This document shows, piece by piece, positions 48,201-60,900 of a stretch of DNA of 64,000 bases. The stretch's first letter is position 1, and each line of letters begins with the position of its first letter. The translations under genes were made by a program, and so were the position numbers. Under the pieces are notes generated by a model. The model worked only from the letters and a program-made list of their open reading frames with translations. It was not told where the DNA came from and ran no database searches. The DNA comes from Thuidium tamariscinum (lineage: Eukaryota; Streptophyta; Bryopsida; Hypnales; Thuidiaceae): positions 22,823,052 to 22,887,051 of the forward strand of contig OX344755.2 of assembly GCA_947034885.2 (NCBI GenBank). The letters are read 5' to 3'.

Positions 48201-49243
48201 ACCACAACTACCTCAGATTCAATCTTATTCCTGAAATGATGAAACATCAAACAAGCCTAAACACAATCACAAGTATTCATGTTCTACTGTAATCGGATGA
48301 TTCAAAACCATCCCTGCTCTAGAAGCAAGTGTCCCCTACGAAAATCTGAAGCAGGAAAGATATTGGACTTAGAGATGCACAGTTGTTGTACACATTAGGG
48401 TTGCGACGCTTATAGATAGCACCAGGGACAACAGTAGTGTAGAGGACCTGCCCTGCAACCCTGACATTCTATTAGGTATGTAAGGCAACAAACTCCTATC
48501 AAAGACATAGATGACCCCAGAGAATTTACATAAACCAGAGATCAATCAAATCGTTCCATTCGGGACAGCTCTGTACTTATTTCAATAGACCTTCAGCGGG
48601 ATGATCTGCACAGCCTAGACCAGGAACCCAAAATACTGCTTGCTCCACTTTGTAGGGTTTGAGATTCATAAGGGTATTCGAAGTATTCAAAGTATTAACC
48701 CTAGAGGAAGAGGAAGAAACCCTACAGTATGTTGAGCTTCCACCTCTTGTCTAGTACAAAACAGCCAAGCAGCAATACATTCCAACTTCAAAAATTCATG
48801 GAATATTCAATTGGACCCCAATTCTTAATTCAATTCCAACTAACAGATCCAACTTAAATCAGAATGTTGAGATCAATTTGACGCTTCATGCACCTGCTTC
48901 CTTATGTCGTGGAAAACTTGCACCAACAAGAAAAGATAGTGCTACACCCTAATTGGCAACATACCTTCCCACCATTTGGAGATTTGGGAAGAGGCTCCGA
49001 AGGTGGTCGTCGTGCCAAAGTAGGCTGAAAATCAGGCGCCATAGCTACTGTAAAACCCCTCCTTGAATCTAAGGTCCGGGACAAGGAATTCGTTAAATGG
49101 TAAAGAAACCCACGACGACGAGAATACGTCAAAGCTACAGGAAACTCTCTCCTGCTAAAAGATGAAGCACCCAAGTGAAAGCTCTGTGGAAGCAAACAGC
49201 TGCAAGTGAAGCTTGGGATGTTGCCGATCAGACGCGCCTTCAT
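45202..49243 (-). CDS. NLP3: Omega-amidase (nitrilase superfamily), ten exons, 378 aa
   Basis: Exons on the minus strand: 49,243-48,967 less two bases (end 48,965); 48,185-48,069; 47,654-47,430; 47,013-46,920; 46,835-46,761; 46,647-46,569; 46,422-46,407; 46,197-46,117; 45,919-45,837; 45,289-45,202. They total 1,137 bp with all phases matching. The enzyme should hydrolyse alpha-ketoglutaramate and alpha-ketosuccinamate in glutamine and asparagine metabolism. The catalytic triad is visible: Glu133 (VLPEMWN), Lys207 (FRK/VHLFDID) and Cys248 (GICYDIRF). The C-terminal QSQRRGDLY is typical of the Nit2/omega-amidase branch. The first 70 residues are Ser/Arg-rich and poor in acid, like a plastid transit peptide; a second in-frame Met (MAPDFQ) could give a cytosolic form. 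The length agrees with the Arabidopsis NLP3 protein. The 16-nt exon 7 encodes the AVDNQ stretch. Confidence 0.92.
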
Positions 49244-50609
49244 TGTATAATAAACTCAGCCCACCAGCTCACTTACCGAACCCTGCAATACATTCAAAAT
49301 CCCAATCCGCCATCTTACACACAAAACCAAAGAATCTCATCTGAGGGCTTCTCTAAACCCTTGCATTCACCATGACCTCTTGACTTGGTTTCATTAGCTA
49401 TTTCAACAAGAGGAGAGACGCAATTGAAGAGCATTCACACGCAATTTGCTACCAACGCACCAAGATTTCTATATCTCATAGTTCTCTGTGAAAGAGTTCG
49501 TGAGCTAAACCTGGTGGACGGATGGCCGATCTCTAACTCACGCGAGCTCTGGAGACGCACAGGTGTTGAGGGTGATGGCTAAGGAGCTACGGAACCACGG
49601 ACATGGCACACTGCAGCTTGTAGCGCGTGGAGCCCGCCGCTCCAACGGATGAAACTCGTTGAGCATACCACAACAGAACCTCTGAAATATCAATATTATA
49701 TTTTCTAATTTATATTGCAAAAATGGCCTTTCTAGAACCTTACTGTTACTGTACTCAATTTTAAATATATATTAATATATTTCAATTTGAAAATTCCAAA
49801 TTTTTAAATTACTAAAGTTTTTCTAGAATCAATTTTCAATGAATTTTACTTTATTTTTCATAATTACATTTCTTTGTTTTTGGTGATATTGCCATTATAT
49901 CAAAAAAAAATTCCTTAGTCATCTCCACTCATTAACAACTAAAGTGTCAAATCTACCAAACTTTAAATTTTCAACCCTATCACATTTACATTCGTAAGAA
50001 TATGACTTATAGATACTAGTAGAGAAAGTCATCTTCCAAGGAAAGAACCCAGTCCCCGTTTCTTTGATGTCAATGTGTGAACTAATGAAAGGTTATTTTA
50101 ATTGCCTTGAATCTAAATTTTATAAAATTATTCAAAGAAGTTTTTTGAACATTAGGATTTTTAGTTATGGTCGTAGAGTCTTTTTGAATTTACTTGAGAT
50201 TTCAAATTCATGTTCGTATTTGCTTCAGAAATTTCAAATTTGTGTTTGCATTTGGTTTAGGGTTTGCAAGGATTAGGCGAGAATTTGGATGCTTTCTATT
50301 ATTGTTTGTATGTCAATTATTTGTATGACTTTCTAATGTATTGTATTTATAATATTTATAATGAACATGAGGTATAAAAAATTGGCACTCAAAAAAAAAT
50401 TTAACTAAAAGATAGGATATATGAAATAAGCACCTTTTAGAAATTTAGGTGAAGTAAGCCCCCATAAATCCCAAAAAATCACCTATATAGCCCTTGAATA
50501 ATAGGGGCTTGTTCACAGGTGATCAATGAACTTCTGGAATAGTGCATCCTTCAGGACAAGAACCAAGGAATATGGTATATGTATAAGGTAAGGTTACTCT
50601 TGATGTTAA
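49244..50609. other. Upstream region of the omega-amidase gene
   Basis: The first 400 bp are richer in GC and should hold the promoter and leader. From about 49,690 on the sequence is AT-rich without a gene. Confidence 0.45.
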
Positions 50610-51700
50610 CACTATAAGAAAATATAGTGTCCAAACCAACATGAAATTTGAGGACAATATGTTGGTTAGGATAGTTGATTAGGACATTTTGATTTGGACA
50701 ATATTTAACACAACCATGTTGATTTTTTTTTGTAATTTGGTCAAATTGTTATGATACAAAAATCTGCCACATAGACTGCCACACATACAAAATGCCACGC
50801 AAGTAAGGTTGCCACATCAGCAAAATGACAGAACTATAGAATTAAAATTTAAAACTATATCAAAATTAAATTTTGATTAATGATATTACATTAAAATTAA
50901 AATTATTCTTAGATTAATGTTAGTTTTTATTTAAATAAATGTTAATTTCATAAAACTCAACCCTATGTTTGAAATAATTCAATATACATGTAACTTATGT
51001 ATTTACAATGCAACTTACCTTGGTGTTTATTGGGAGGAGAAGGCAAGGTCTTTATACTAATAGGATGGTAGGAGGTAGGACAAACATATTGAATACGTTT
51101 GAATCGGATGAGTAGGAGCTCCACCACTCATAGTCATACTTAAGTCAAAATTAGTACATACTCTAAGTGGAATTTCAGACTTCATTTAGGCATAGATGAT
51201 CAACTTTATTCAAAAAAATTTGAATTAAAAAAAGGTGGAGAATTAAACCAGATTTCATCTCCAAAAATTGGTTTGACATTCTAAGTCTTCAATCAAGTTA
51301 TGGACAAATTTCAAAGAGGAAGTTTTAAATTGTCAAAGAAAATGTCTCTTCCAATCCCTCTCTAAAATTTGCCCATAACTTTTGATTGAAGACTTAGAAT
51401 ATCAAACCAATTTTTAGAGACAAAGTTTGGTTTGATTTCTACCTTTTCAACGTTTAAATTTTTTTGAAAAAAATTGATCTACTATGCCTAAATGAGGTCT
51501 GAAATTCCACATAGAGTGTGTTTAACAGATAGCCGAATCAACTAAGCAAAATTTTTTTTGTCACAATCAACACATTTTTGTTGATTGCTACTTTAGTCAA
51601 GAAATACAATGTTTGGATTAATACACCAAATTTTATTTTTGTCACAATCAACACAAATTAGTTAATATTGTATTAATTAGGGTCCTTTTCTCTTGTAGTG
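50610..51700. mobile_element. Non-autonomous CACTA element, 1.1 kb
   Basis: Starts CACTATAAGAAAATATAG and ends GGTCCTTTTCTCTTGTAGTG, with TAA at 50,607-50,609 and 51,701-51,703. An inner inverted repeat of about 150-bp arms lies at 51,165-51,520 (TTAGGCATAGATGATCAAC and its inverse). No coding frame was found. Confidence 0.85.
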
Positions 51701-51703
51701 TAA

Positions 51704-53640
51704 GCTAGTAGCAAAGGATTTTGTTTTAAATCATTATTGATACTAAATGAAGGTGACTAGATGCATTCATTACCACCAAATATTTAATTTCATCGTCAAT
51801 TCCTCAAGTAATGACATCATATAGTTTTAAATACAAAAGCACACTCTTGATATATGAAGTTAGAATTGTTAAATGGATGATAATGAACATGTCTACATTA
51901 CTTAGTGCCAATAGGAATACCCAATAGTAGAAATGAAGGCACTTGAATTCTAAAGAATAATATTAGAGTATATTACCTAGGACCTATATTGGTTCCAAGC
52001 TAATACCAATGGTCTTAGGAAAACCCACCTTTTGTTACAAATTAGCCAATTGAATTTTATAATTGAATTTAATGTTTCTAAAATTGATAATCCAACTAGA
52101 ATGTTAAATTTTAGTTGATTAATTTCTAAAAGGATTGTTACCACATATTCAAAAGAATTTTAGTGTTACTATGAAATAAAACCCTCTTAAATAAATTATA
52201 ATTTAAATTAAATCTACAATTTAAATTAAATTAGAAGTTCATACTCATTTTATAAGTGAAGAATGCACACAAGTGAAGAACAATATCTATATTTTCACAC
52301 CCATGATTGTTAGAATTTGACTACTAAAGTTATATGTGCAAATGTAAAAAAAAAATTCTTATAGAAATGACTCATCTCTAGGTGTTACTTCTATACTTTG
52401 ACAAGTTTTCCCTCACAATATGACTTTATTTTTACACAATTGTACCCACTATTGTACCTAGTTTATGTCATTATCCAACAATAATAGACCATTTAATTCT
52501 CTTTATAGAGTTTGTTGTCCTTGAATAGAAACCCTATAGTTTATTCTATAGAGTTTTTAATTCATATGATAGTCCTTTAAAGTGCAAATCAATTGCAAAA
52601 TGTGAATAACTATTTTGTGTATTGTCATTTGTGGATTTATTCTCAAGTGATGTAAGTAGTGGTTTGATGGTAGAAGAATAAATAAGGTAGGATCATTGCA
52701 ATTAACTGTATAGAACAATGTCCATAACATATTCCTATAGGTAGGGGGCTAATTTGAGTTGAATGGTTTCATGCTATCAACATGAGCATCTAGAGTAGAT
52801 GGTGCTTTGATTACTTTTTCAATTTTCTACTAGCATTGTGTCTTGAAGAGCTATAATTGCCTTTTGTTGCATGATTGTATGATTTGTAAAATAGTATTGG
52901 CTATCAAAATAGAGCCCAATGGATTAAAGTTTATCTTGTATATCTCTAAACTTTCAAATTTTGCTTTTGTAAAATAACATATTAGATAAGGACCTACTAA
53001 ATAGTATCTAAGCATTTACAAGATGGATTTCATACTAAAACAATTAAAAACTTGAATATTATAACTTTGTGAAATGTACCAAAACTTCACAATCAACATC
53101 TTGTACAAAACAATAATTATTTTTGGAAAGTTCTTTTTTCAACAATTGCCAAATTCTATGCCTATTTCCTAAGATAGTCTTTACAACCAACTATTTATTA
53201 AAAATTGCATATATATGAAATCCTTACGATTTTTTCCCAAATTTAGAAACATAAAATATTAAGGGACAAACAAAGTAGATCCTTCTTTTATAGTTTTCTA
53301 AAGATTAAACCTTTAAGGGCCCAAAACTCCAAATTAGACCTCATAGTTTTTTTAGTAGTTAGTAGGTCCTATAAAGAATAGATCTTAGAAAGATATTCCA
53401 CTTAGCTGTACAAATTCATTTGCTTGCTTTTCAAGTAACTCACTTATGCAATATTCTTCACCAATTCAAATGAAATAACATTTGGTTTCTCAAATCACTA
53501 GTTCTTACAAGTGATTGCAACTGGGTTTAGAGTTTAGAGTTTTAGAACTTTCAAATATTAACCTAAAAGCCTCTAAAATGCTATTTGCATCATATACTTT
53601 GTAATAGTGACACTTTCTCTCTTCACCTTAAGTTTATAAT
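51704..53640. other. AT-rich intergenic region, no gene seen
   Basis: Only short open frames occur. No splice-bounded coding stretch, RNA gene or clean transposon ends were recognised. Confidence 0.5.
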
Positions 53641-53649
53641 AGCAATATA

Positions 53650-54190
53650 TGATCATAAATTTTTTATTTTATCATTATGAGAAACTTGTGTTTTAGGTGA
53701 CATTTAATGTAACAACTTGTGTTTTTATGTCAATAATAATGTCTACCATAAACATTAAAAATGTTTATGGTAGAAATTATTATTGACATAAAAACACAAG
53801 TTGTTACATTAAATGTCACCTAAAATTTGTCACCTAAAACACAAGTTTCTTATAATGATAAAATAAAAAATTTATGATCATATATTGTTATTATAATGTC
53901 AATGATAATGTTTACTATAAACATTTTAATGTTTTGGTAGACATTATTATTGACATAAAAATACAAGTTGTTACTTTAAATGTCACCTAAAATTTGTCAC
54001 TTAAAACACAAGTTTCTTATAATGATAAAACAAGAGATTTACGCTTATATATTGCTATTATAATGTCAATAATAATGTCTGCCATAAACATTTTAATGCT
54101 ATGGCAAACATTATTATTGATATAAAAACACAAGTTGTTACATTAAATGTCACCTAAAATCTATCACTTAAAATATAGGTTTCTTATAGT
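53650..54190. repeat. Array of hairpin-forming repeats, about 180-190 bp per unit
   Basis: The segments CAAGTTGTTACATTAAATGTCACC and TTTATGTCAATAATAATGTC-type text occur about three times in each orientation. Each unit holds its own hairpin around CATAAACATT...AATGTTTATG and ends with AAGTTTCTTATAATGATAAA. The two later units are tandem copies. A terminal TTTCTTATAGTA recalls CACTA ends, so the array may descend from nested CACTA MITEs. Confidence 0.65.
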
Positions 54191-55217
54191 ATATAGGGTG
54201 AGTTCAAGAAAGACCAAAAGGTTTTTGTACACTTTGGCCATAGTACTCCTGTAGACTTGAAATTTTGAAAACATTTTGCTTATTTGGCTTAGTTAATGTG
54301 AATAAGAATCAGAATTAGTCTATTTCCCATGTTAGTGTGACAAAATCGCATTAATCTTGTGTGAAAGTCTATTTGAAGATTTTTATGGGCTAATAGATTT
54401 AGATTCAAAGGCAGGTCAAATAGGTAGTTAGAAGTTGAGAATTGAAAGGGCATATTTTTCAATTCTTTTCCTTTTTGGAGACTATATGACAATGAGGCTA
54501 CTTCCATTTTTTTTTCTCCCTCTCTCTCTCCCTCTCTCGATTTTCTTAGTTTTGTGATTACTTTTGTACTTTGCGAATATTATCAATATATTGTATATTT
54601 TGCAATTTGTCTTTGTATTCCAACCTCACGGGTAGTGAGTGTTGGAAATTTCTTGTGAGACTATTTGTTTGTGTGAATTGATTAGGAGGTCATCCTATCA
54701 ATTTGTGTGTGTGAGTTATTTGTGTGTGGATTTAAGTATATTTTTGAATTAAATTGTGATTTGAGTATGTCAATTTGTGCATTACAAGTCATTGTGAAGA
54801 GAATAGTCTACCTGGCGGGTAGCCAATTTAGTTGTAAATTAATCCAGTCAAATTATCTTGAGAGAGTTATAATAAAATTAATTTGACTGTCTAATTGACT
54901 GAGAGGGCATCTCAAGTCAAATCTAATTGCTGGATTGGGAGGTCATCCCAATTTACATAAGTGGGCATTGCTTATTATTTGCGAAGATCCAGTTGTCTTG
55001 CAAACTGTGGGTTTCTGGTGTTTTGGAAGTCCAGTTGATTTATTTCATGTGTATGTATGCTGAATGGTGTCATTTTCCATGTCTGGGCAAATTGATCCCA
55101 ATCTGTGAGAGCTAATTGACCAAGTAATTAGCAAAATTAAATTTACTTGAATGAATACCTTGCTTGAGTGTTAAATCAATAATGATTGCATGTCAAATTG
55201 TTTACAACGTGCATATA

Positions 55218-55878
55218 AGGTAGGTACACCCAAAAGCGCCAGTTTCTCTACTGTGCCTAGTTCCTGTTAAGGTCAAAACATCCATTCCCGTGCATGTTCC
55301 TTGGGATGGAGCGTAGATTCACCCAATTCTGTAAGTAGACTTTCCTTAATGTGTTCGCCATATGTGTAATTACAATTCGCTGACACAGTTGAAGGACACA
55401 TGAGAGAATCTCGTTGGCTAAATGCTGATTTTCGCAGTGTTCAGTTTTGGGGCACCTACTGGACGGTTTCACAGGTCTAGGGAGTCAAGACTTTGAAAAT
55501 TTGTAGAAATTACATACTGTATCAGAAAAATCTTTTTTTTTTTTTTGAATATTCATGATTTTCACTCGCTAATACTAGAAAAATGTCATTTTTAGAAAAC
55601 ACTGCCTCCAAGTATGCTGAATTCCTTATTTGCACGGTTTTGGGTGTTTCCACTATATTATGTTGTTCAAAATTTTTTTACAGTCTTGTTGGTGAGTGAA
55701 AGCATGTTCCAACGCACCAAAGAACAGTGGATTTGAATAGCGTATGCAAAAGTTATTAACAGTCAAAGTGTGTTTCTGAAAGCGCCATCTATAGTCTGGG
55801 TACATGACTGATTTTGAAAATCTATGCACATTGTACAGAGCGCTTTAAGGTCAGGTGCCATTTTGGGTGTACCTACCT
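55218..55878. mobile_element. TA-flanked MITE, longer relative of C1 and C2
   Basis: Starts AGGTAGGTACACCCAAAA and ends TTTTGGGTGTACCTACCT, with TA on both sides (55,216-55,217 and 55,879-55,880). Much of the interior follows C1 (GTCTAGGGAG, AATATTCATGATTTTCACTC, GTTTTGGGTGTTTCCACT). It is 661 bp and non-coding. Confidence 0.8.
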
Positions 55879-56752
55879 TAGTCCAGGTGGTATTGAACTT
55901 GGAAGATAGGTTGTTAAATTTGGATTCAGTCTACATGGCTTTACATGTGCAAGGTTGAACATGGATGTGTAGTAAAATTGATATGAGTATTCAAATTAAT
56001 ATGTGTGTATGTCTAAACAAACCTCGAGCTAATTGAAAGAATAACCATGGATTCTCGATACAAAGTAATTGTAATTTATTATAATTGGAACATTAATTTT
56101 CAGGCATTAATTAAATTTATGAATATGCAAATTATCAGAAAACGGATTAAAAGAGAATATGTTTAGGTCGAATTGCTTGGACAATTAGATATCAATCAAT
56201 TTATATTTAACTTCAATGAAATCCATTAAATTAATTTGAGTTGATTAATTATTAAATTCAGCCTAATTGAAAATCTGTAAATGATCAATTTTTAAGAGTG
56301 GAAGAAATTAAAAATTATAAACAAACAATGCAAGTTGTGAGGAATTTCACAAAATTAAACGAATATTATTTGAGTGTGATAAATTAATTTGCTATAATAA
56401 AGAAATTCAAATATCAAATAAATAAATTTAATAAGTCAAAATTAAACACATGATTCGAACAAAGAACATGTGTATGATCTCTTGATTTTGCCGAAGCCGG
56501 TTTAAAGAAAGTCACATTGCAAGATGAAGATGGAGATGGAGCGGTTGGTGACAAGATAAAGGTCAAATTGAATAGATAAGTATTCAATCTTTTTATACTT
56601 TGCATACAGACAAATTGCTAGTAAATACCGGTTTGATATTTGCATTTAATTTAGCAAATAGGCTAAATAATATAGAACGGTGTAGACTGCATATGGTAAA
56701 AGAAAATGGAAATAATGAAGGAATTATTTATCTAAAAGTTTAATTATATTTG

Positions 56753-56754
<2 letters not shown>

Positions 56755-56828
<74 letters not shown>
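56755..56828. repeat. (AT)37 microsatellite
   Basis: A pure AT alternation of 74 bp within the solo LTR. The related LTR has only a short ATATATATA at the matching place (about 11,728), so the tract expanded after the copies split. Confidence 0.95.
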
Positions 56829-56830
<2 letters not shown>

Positions 56831-57941
56831 TGGCATGTTGATTAAGTTGATAGAGCATGCATTGGCAAATTGACCATTTAAGACGAATTGACCAGAATAT
56901 TTGACACGAGCCAACCACTAGACAAGACTGTGACAACATTCATTGAGTCTTATATAATAGTATTTGGTAATGGACTATGGAAAATTGACCGAAGAGTGAG
57001 TTTGTTTATTTACTCTCAAAATTAGCACATAAAACAACTTAGATAAGTATCCAAAACACAAAACAAGTGACCTTAGTCATAATACGATAGACTTATTTGC
57101 ATTTCCTTGTGGAATTACCCCCATATACTATTTGCCTTGGATTTTGTCGAATAGTTTAAGTTTACACTACAACTCCTAATTTTTTGGGAGTACTTTAAAA
57201 ATAGAAAAATATATTTTTTTAAATATGAAAAATATTCTTGATGTATATTTCTTGAAGAAGAAGATATTCTGTAAAGGAAAAATGTAGGAAAATTTTCTAA
57301 GTAGGTGAACTAGAAAAATGCAAAATCTCATGAAAATAGGCACTTTTACATTTTAATTTTGTAAAAAACAGGAAAAGAAACTTTTTGAGAAACTAAAAAC
57401 TGGACATTAGGGAATAGTTGATGATGATTAGATTTCACCAAAAGAATTATCTAAAAACCATCTTCAATGTTAAAAATTTGCGTGCAATGGAAGTGTTGTT
57501 TGTACTCATGTGGAGGGCATAAAATAATATATTTTCAAATTTCCTTTGGTGGATACATGATTCCCTACTATGCAAATATACCATGAAATTTTGAGCTCTA
57601 AATCATTAAATTTGGGTACTCCTAACAAAGTAAAAACCATGAAACTCCTAATTATGACAAATTAGCTAAATTAAAAATTAATTATAAAATTAATTTTTAA
57701 AATTTTCAAAAAATAAGGGATCTGATTAACATCAAGTTAGGCATCTCCAATAAAAATTTCAAAATCATAGGATTCATGCATCAAAAGTTATTGCCAAAAA
57801 CAACATTGTCACTTTGATTGTGACGTGAAATAGAATCGGTCTTTGTTGAACTCACCCTATACTGCAAGATCAACAATGTTGATTATGTCAAACTTAGGGA
57901 TTTAGCTCTACATTAAATCAATGGAGCAACCACTCTCTACT

Positions 57942-60900
57942 CTATTTCTCAACAAAATGTAGATTAGACAAGGATCTCACAAAGTCTGGAAACCTGCTCA
58001 CTTCATCAACAGTGCGGTTACCGATGTCAATGCTGTTCAACTGATTAAAACAATCTATGAGATCAACAGCATTCCAGAAGTTCTCATCAAGAGGGACTCC
58101 TTGCAAAGCAACTTTCCAAAGAGCAGGGCAAGATGCCAACAAGTGTGGCAAACTGGTGCAACATTTCCAATCTACATTCAGCACTTTCACTTTTGGCAAA
58201 GCTCCCGGCTCAAAAGGTGGAAACACACGTAGAGCTTTGCATGACGTCCATTCCAAGGATTTCAAAGATGGAAAAGAGCCATTGCGAGTGAACGATTGCG
58301 GCACAGACTCTAAAGAATCACATTGCATAATCGAGAGAAACTCAAGGCGAGGCAATTTGTCCAAGGCAGGAAGCAATTTCACCTCTCGACATGTATGCAA
58401 CGAAATCACTCGAATGTGTTGAAAGTCCGCCATCCATGCCGGTAAACTTGAAAGCCTTGAAAACATTCCCAGTTTCAAGGTCTCAAGCTCCTCAAGCTCA
58501 CTCAATGCATGTGGTAGCGTCTCCACTTGAAATCTTCTCAGTGTCACTCGTTTCAAGTTCTTAAATCCATACGGACCCACTGGAAGTGCTGTGTAATCTG
58601 ATATGTTGAGATCCTCCAATGATGCAAACGAGTCCGTCATTTCTTCCAAGGTCAACTTTTTGGAATTCGAAACGGTCCATACTCGACTGCAACCCTCCGC
58701 ATCAAAGAGCGTTAATGACTTTGTTAATCCAAGTGGTAGAGGCTCCAAAGCGAGACATCGCTTCAAGAGGAGATGCTTGAGATTTTGGAGGTTTTTGATA
58801 GAATCAGGAAGTTTGGTCAAGTTCATGTTGTAGGACAGATCCAGGTGAACCAACAGCTTTAAAGCTCCCAAGCTCTCTGGTAGAGTTTTCAAATCGCTTG
58901 TGTTCAAATCCAAGACCAGGAGGTTGCTTAAAGCGGTAAAAAACCGACGTGGAATAGCAGTCAAACCCAGTGCTTCACCAGAGTTTCCCATGGTACCCTC
59001 AAGAATTAGTGTGTGCAACTGGGGTGCGTGGAGTTGGTCAGGTAGGGTGGCGATCTCATTATCTTTCAATGATATCCTTGTTGCCGACATGGGTTGCCTT
59101 TCTGTGGTCAACCACTCGCGGGGAAATTCGGTTAACCCTCGCCCCGCACGAAATAAACACAACCGTTTGTGTGGCACAATGTTGTGATCCAACATGTACA
59201 GAGCCAAGTCTCGCAATACATCGTGAATTTTGAACTTGAAATTGCGTTCGAAGAGGAAACAATCCTCCAGGTCTATGAGTGACCTGCCTATCAGCAACCC
59301 CAGCAAACAATACGCGTCCTCCGTGGGATCTTCACCTCGCGATCCCACCAATTTCTCTCCTATCCAGTACCACAAGAGGTACTCCGCATCCACAGAGGCA
59401 TCCTCTACAGAATCAATAAAATTTACTCAGAGCAATGCATGAGGTACCAAACCTGAGAAACCCAAATTGAGCCTCCTGTTTTCCAGATGAGCATTTATTC
59501 TGTGCACGTGCACTTCTTTTCTGTTCAAATTTTTATAGTTTCTTGACTGACAAATGCAATGTTCACCGATTCTAGTCAAATAGAATTTGGTGCATTGAGG
59601 AATATATTCTTCACAATATGATTGATTGAATGCGTCATTTTAAAACCATGAATCCAGGGAAAACTTGCGTGAGAGTTGAAAATATATTTCACCCCTAAAG
59701 GACAACGAAGCTCGAAATAGGCCTCCTGGTTTTTATAGCAGTTTTGAGAAGGTTCTATGTAGACTTCCTTTTGCCCAATTTGTTTGTTTTTGACATACAT
59801 ATGCCCTGTTCTTCACTGATTCCACTGATGTAAAATTTAGTCTCATCTCAATTATAATTTCAGAATAAGATCAATAGAATCTGTCATTGTGAGAACCAAG
59901 AATCCTCGGTCCTTTACGGGATAAGCAATCGTTATATTCAAACAAGTCCTTTCCGTTCTAAACATATGTCTCCATCAACAATGCGAGTAAACGGCTTGTT
60001 GCATGCCTAAAATTTGACTTGAGATATTTCCAGACGTCAAGAATTGAAGAACTTCTACAGTGGTCATGGATGTGATAGATCGTACCTGGAAATGCAGCAA
60101 AGTACAGAAAGCACTGCTTTGCACGAGTATCAATGGTATCAAGTTCATCATAACTCAACTTCATACGATGGAAAAGCTGCACCTCAACATTTTGGTCAAG
60201 CACACATGAGTCTCGGAGTTTTTGCAAATCAAGTTCCCAATGACCGACTCGTTTCTTCCCCACCATGGCTCCTCCAATGACCTTCAAGGCCAAAGGGAGG
60301 CCGTTGCATTCCGCAGTGATCAACTTGGCAACACTCTGGAGCTCATCGGGGCACTTGCCTACTCCTCCAAACGCATGCACAGAGAATAGTTTCCAGCTAT
60401 CTTCCTCATTCAAGTTCAGTACCACAAACTCCTTTGCGTTCGCCCTCTGCAACACTGATTGCTTCCGGGTTGTCACCAGCGTCACACTCCCCGAGCCCTT
60501 GGCAATATCCAACCACTCCAACAAGCTTTCTTCCCACAAATCATCCAAAATAAGGAGAGCTTTCCGGCTCAGAAGCTCATTGTACAGAATAGTTCTGGAA
60601 TCTTCTGGAGAGCAGGAGTTCCATAACGATGCCCCGAGTCTCATGCTCAAAGTCTCATAGAGAGCATTAATTGATGCATCTCGACCTATTGTTAACCAAA
60701 TGATCGAGCCTTTGAATACCTGCCCAGAGGGTGTACAGTCAACAAGGATATTAATTCAAATGCTGCAGTACAAAGTATACATATACATATTCAGAGCTGA
60801 AAATATTGACATATACTTACATTAAACATACATATAATTAGATTATTATATAAAAGTGTTTTAAGACATATAAACCCTCACATAAGGTTTTTAGAGGGGA

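Larger units (their letters stand above)
54250..57171. mobile_element. Solo LTR fossil, B family, cleaner copy
   Basis: Starts TGTAGACTTG and ends TTTACACTACA, flanked by ACTCC on both sides (54,245-54,249 and 57,172-57,176). TG...CA ends and a 5-bp duplication mark an LTR. At 2,922 bp it includes one inserted TA-flanked element (55,218-55,878). No internal coding region is present, so recombination to a solo LTR is likely. It serves as the empty-site reference for insertions in the copy at 5705-12,812. Confidence 0.7.
54194..57859. mobile_element. TIR element with TAGGGTGAGTTCAA ends, host of the LTR fossil
   Basis: TAGGGTGAGTTCAAGAAAGACC at the left is matched by the inverse of CTTTGTTGAACTCACCCTA at the right. 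TA flanks both ends (54,192-54,193 and 57,860-57,861), which suggests a mariner-like element, but the palindromic TATA leaves the exact duplication open. Removing the LTR fossil (54,250-57,171 plus one ACTCC) leaves about 740 bp. Its right part is related to 26,160-27,900 in the TIR gene intron. No transposase is visible. Confidence 0.6.

Noticed and set aside
58057-59442. Several plus-strand frames over the NLR LRR exon
   Set aside because: They are antisense shadows of the LRR coding sequence.
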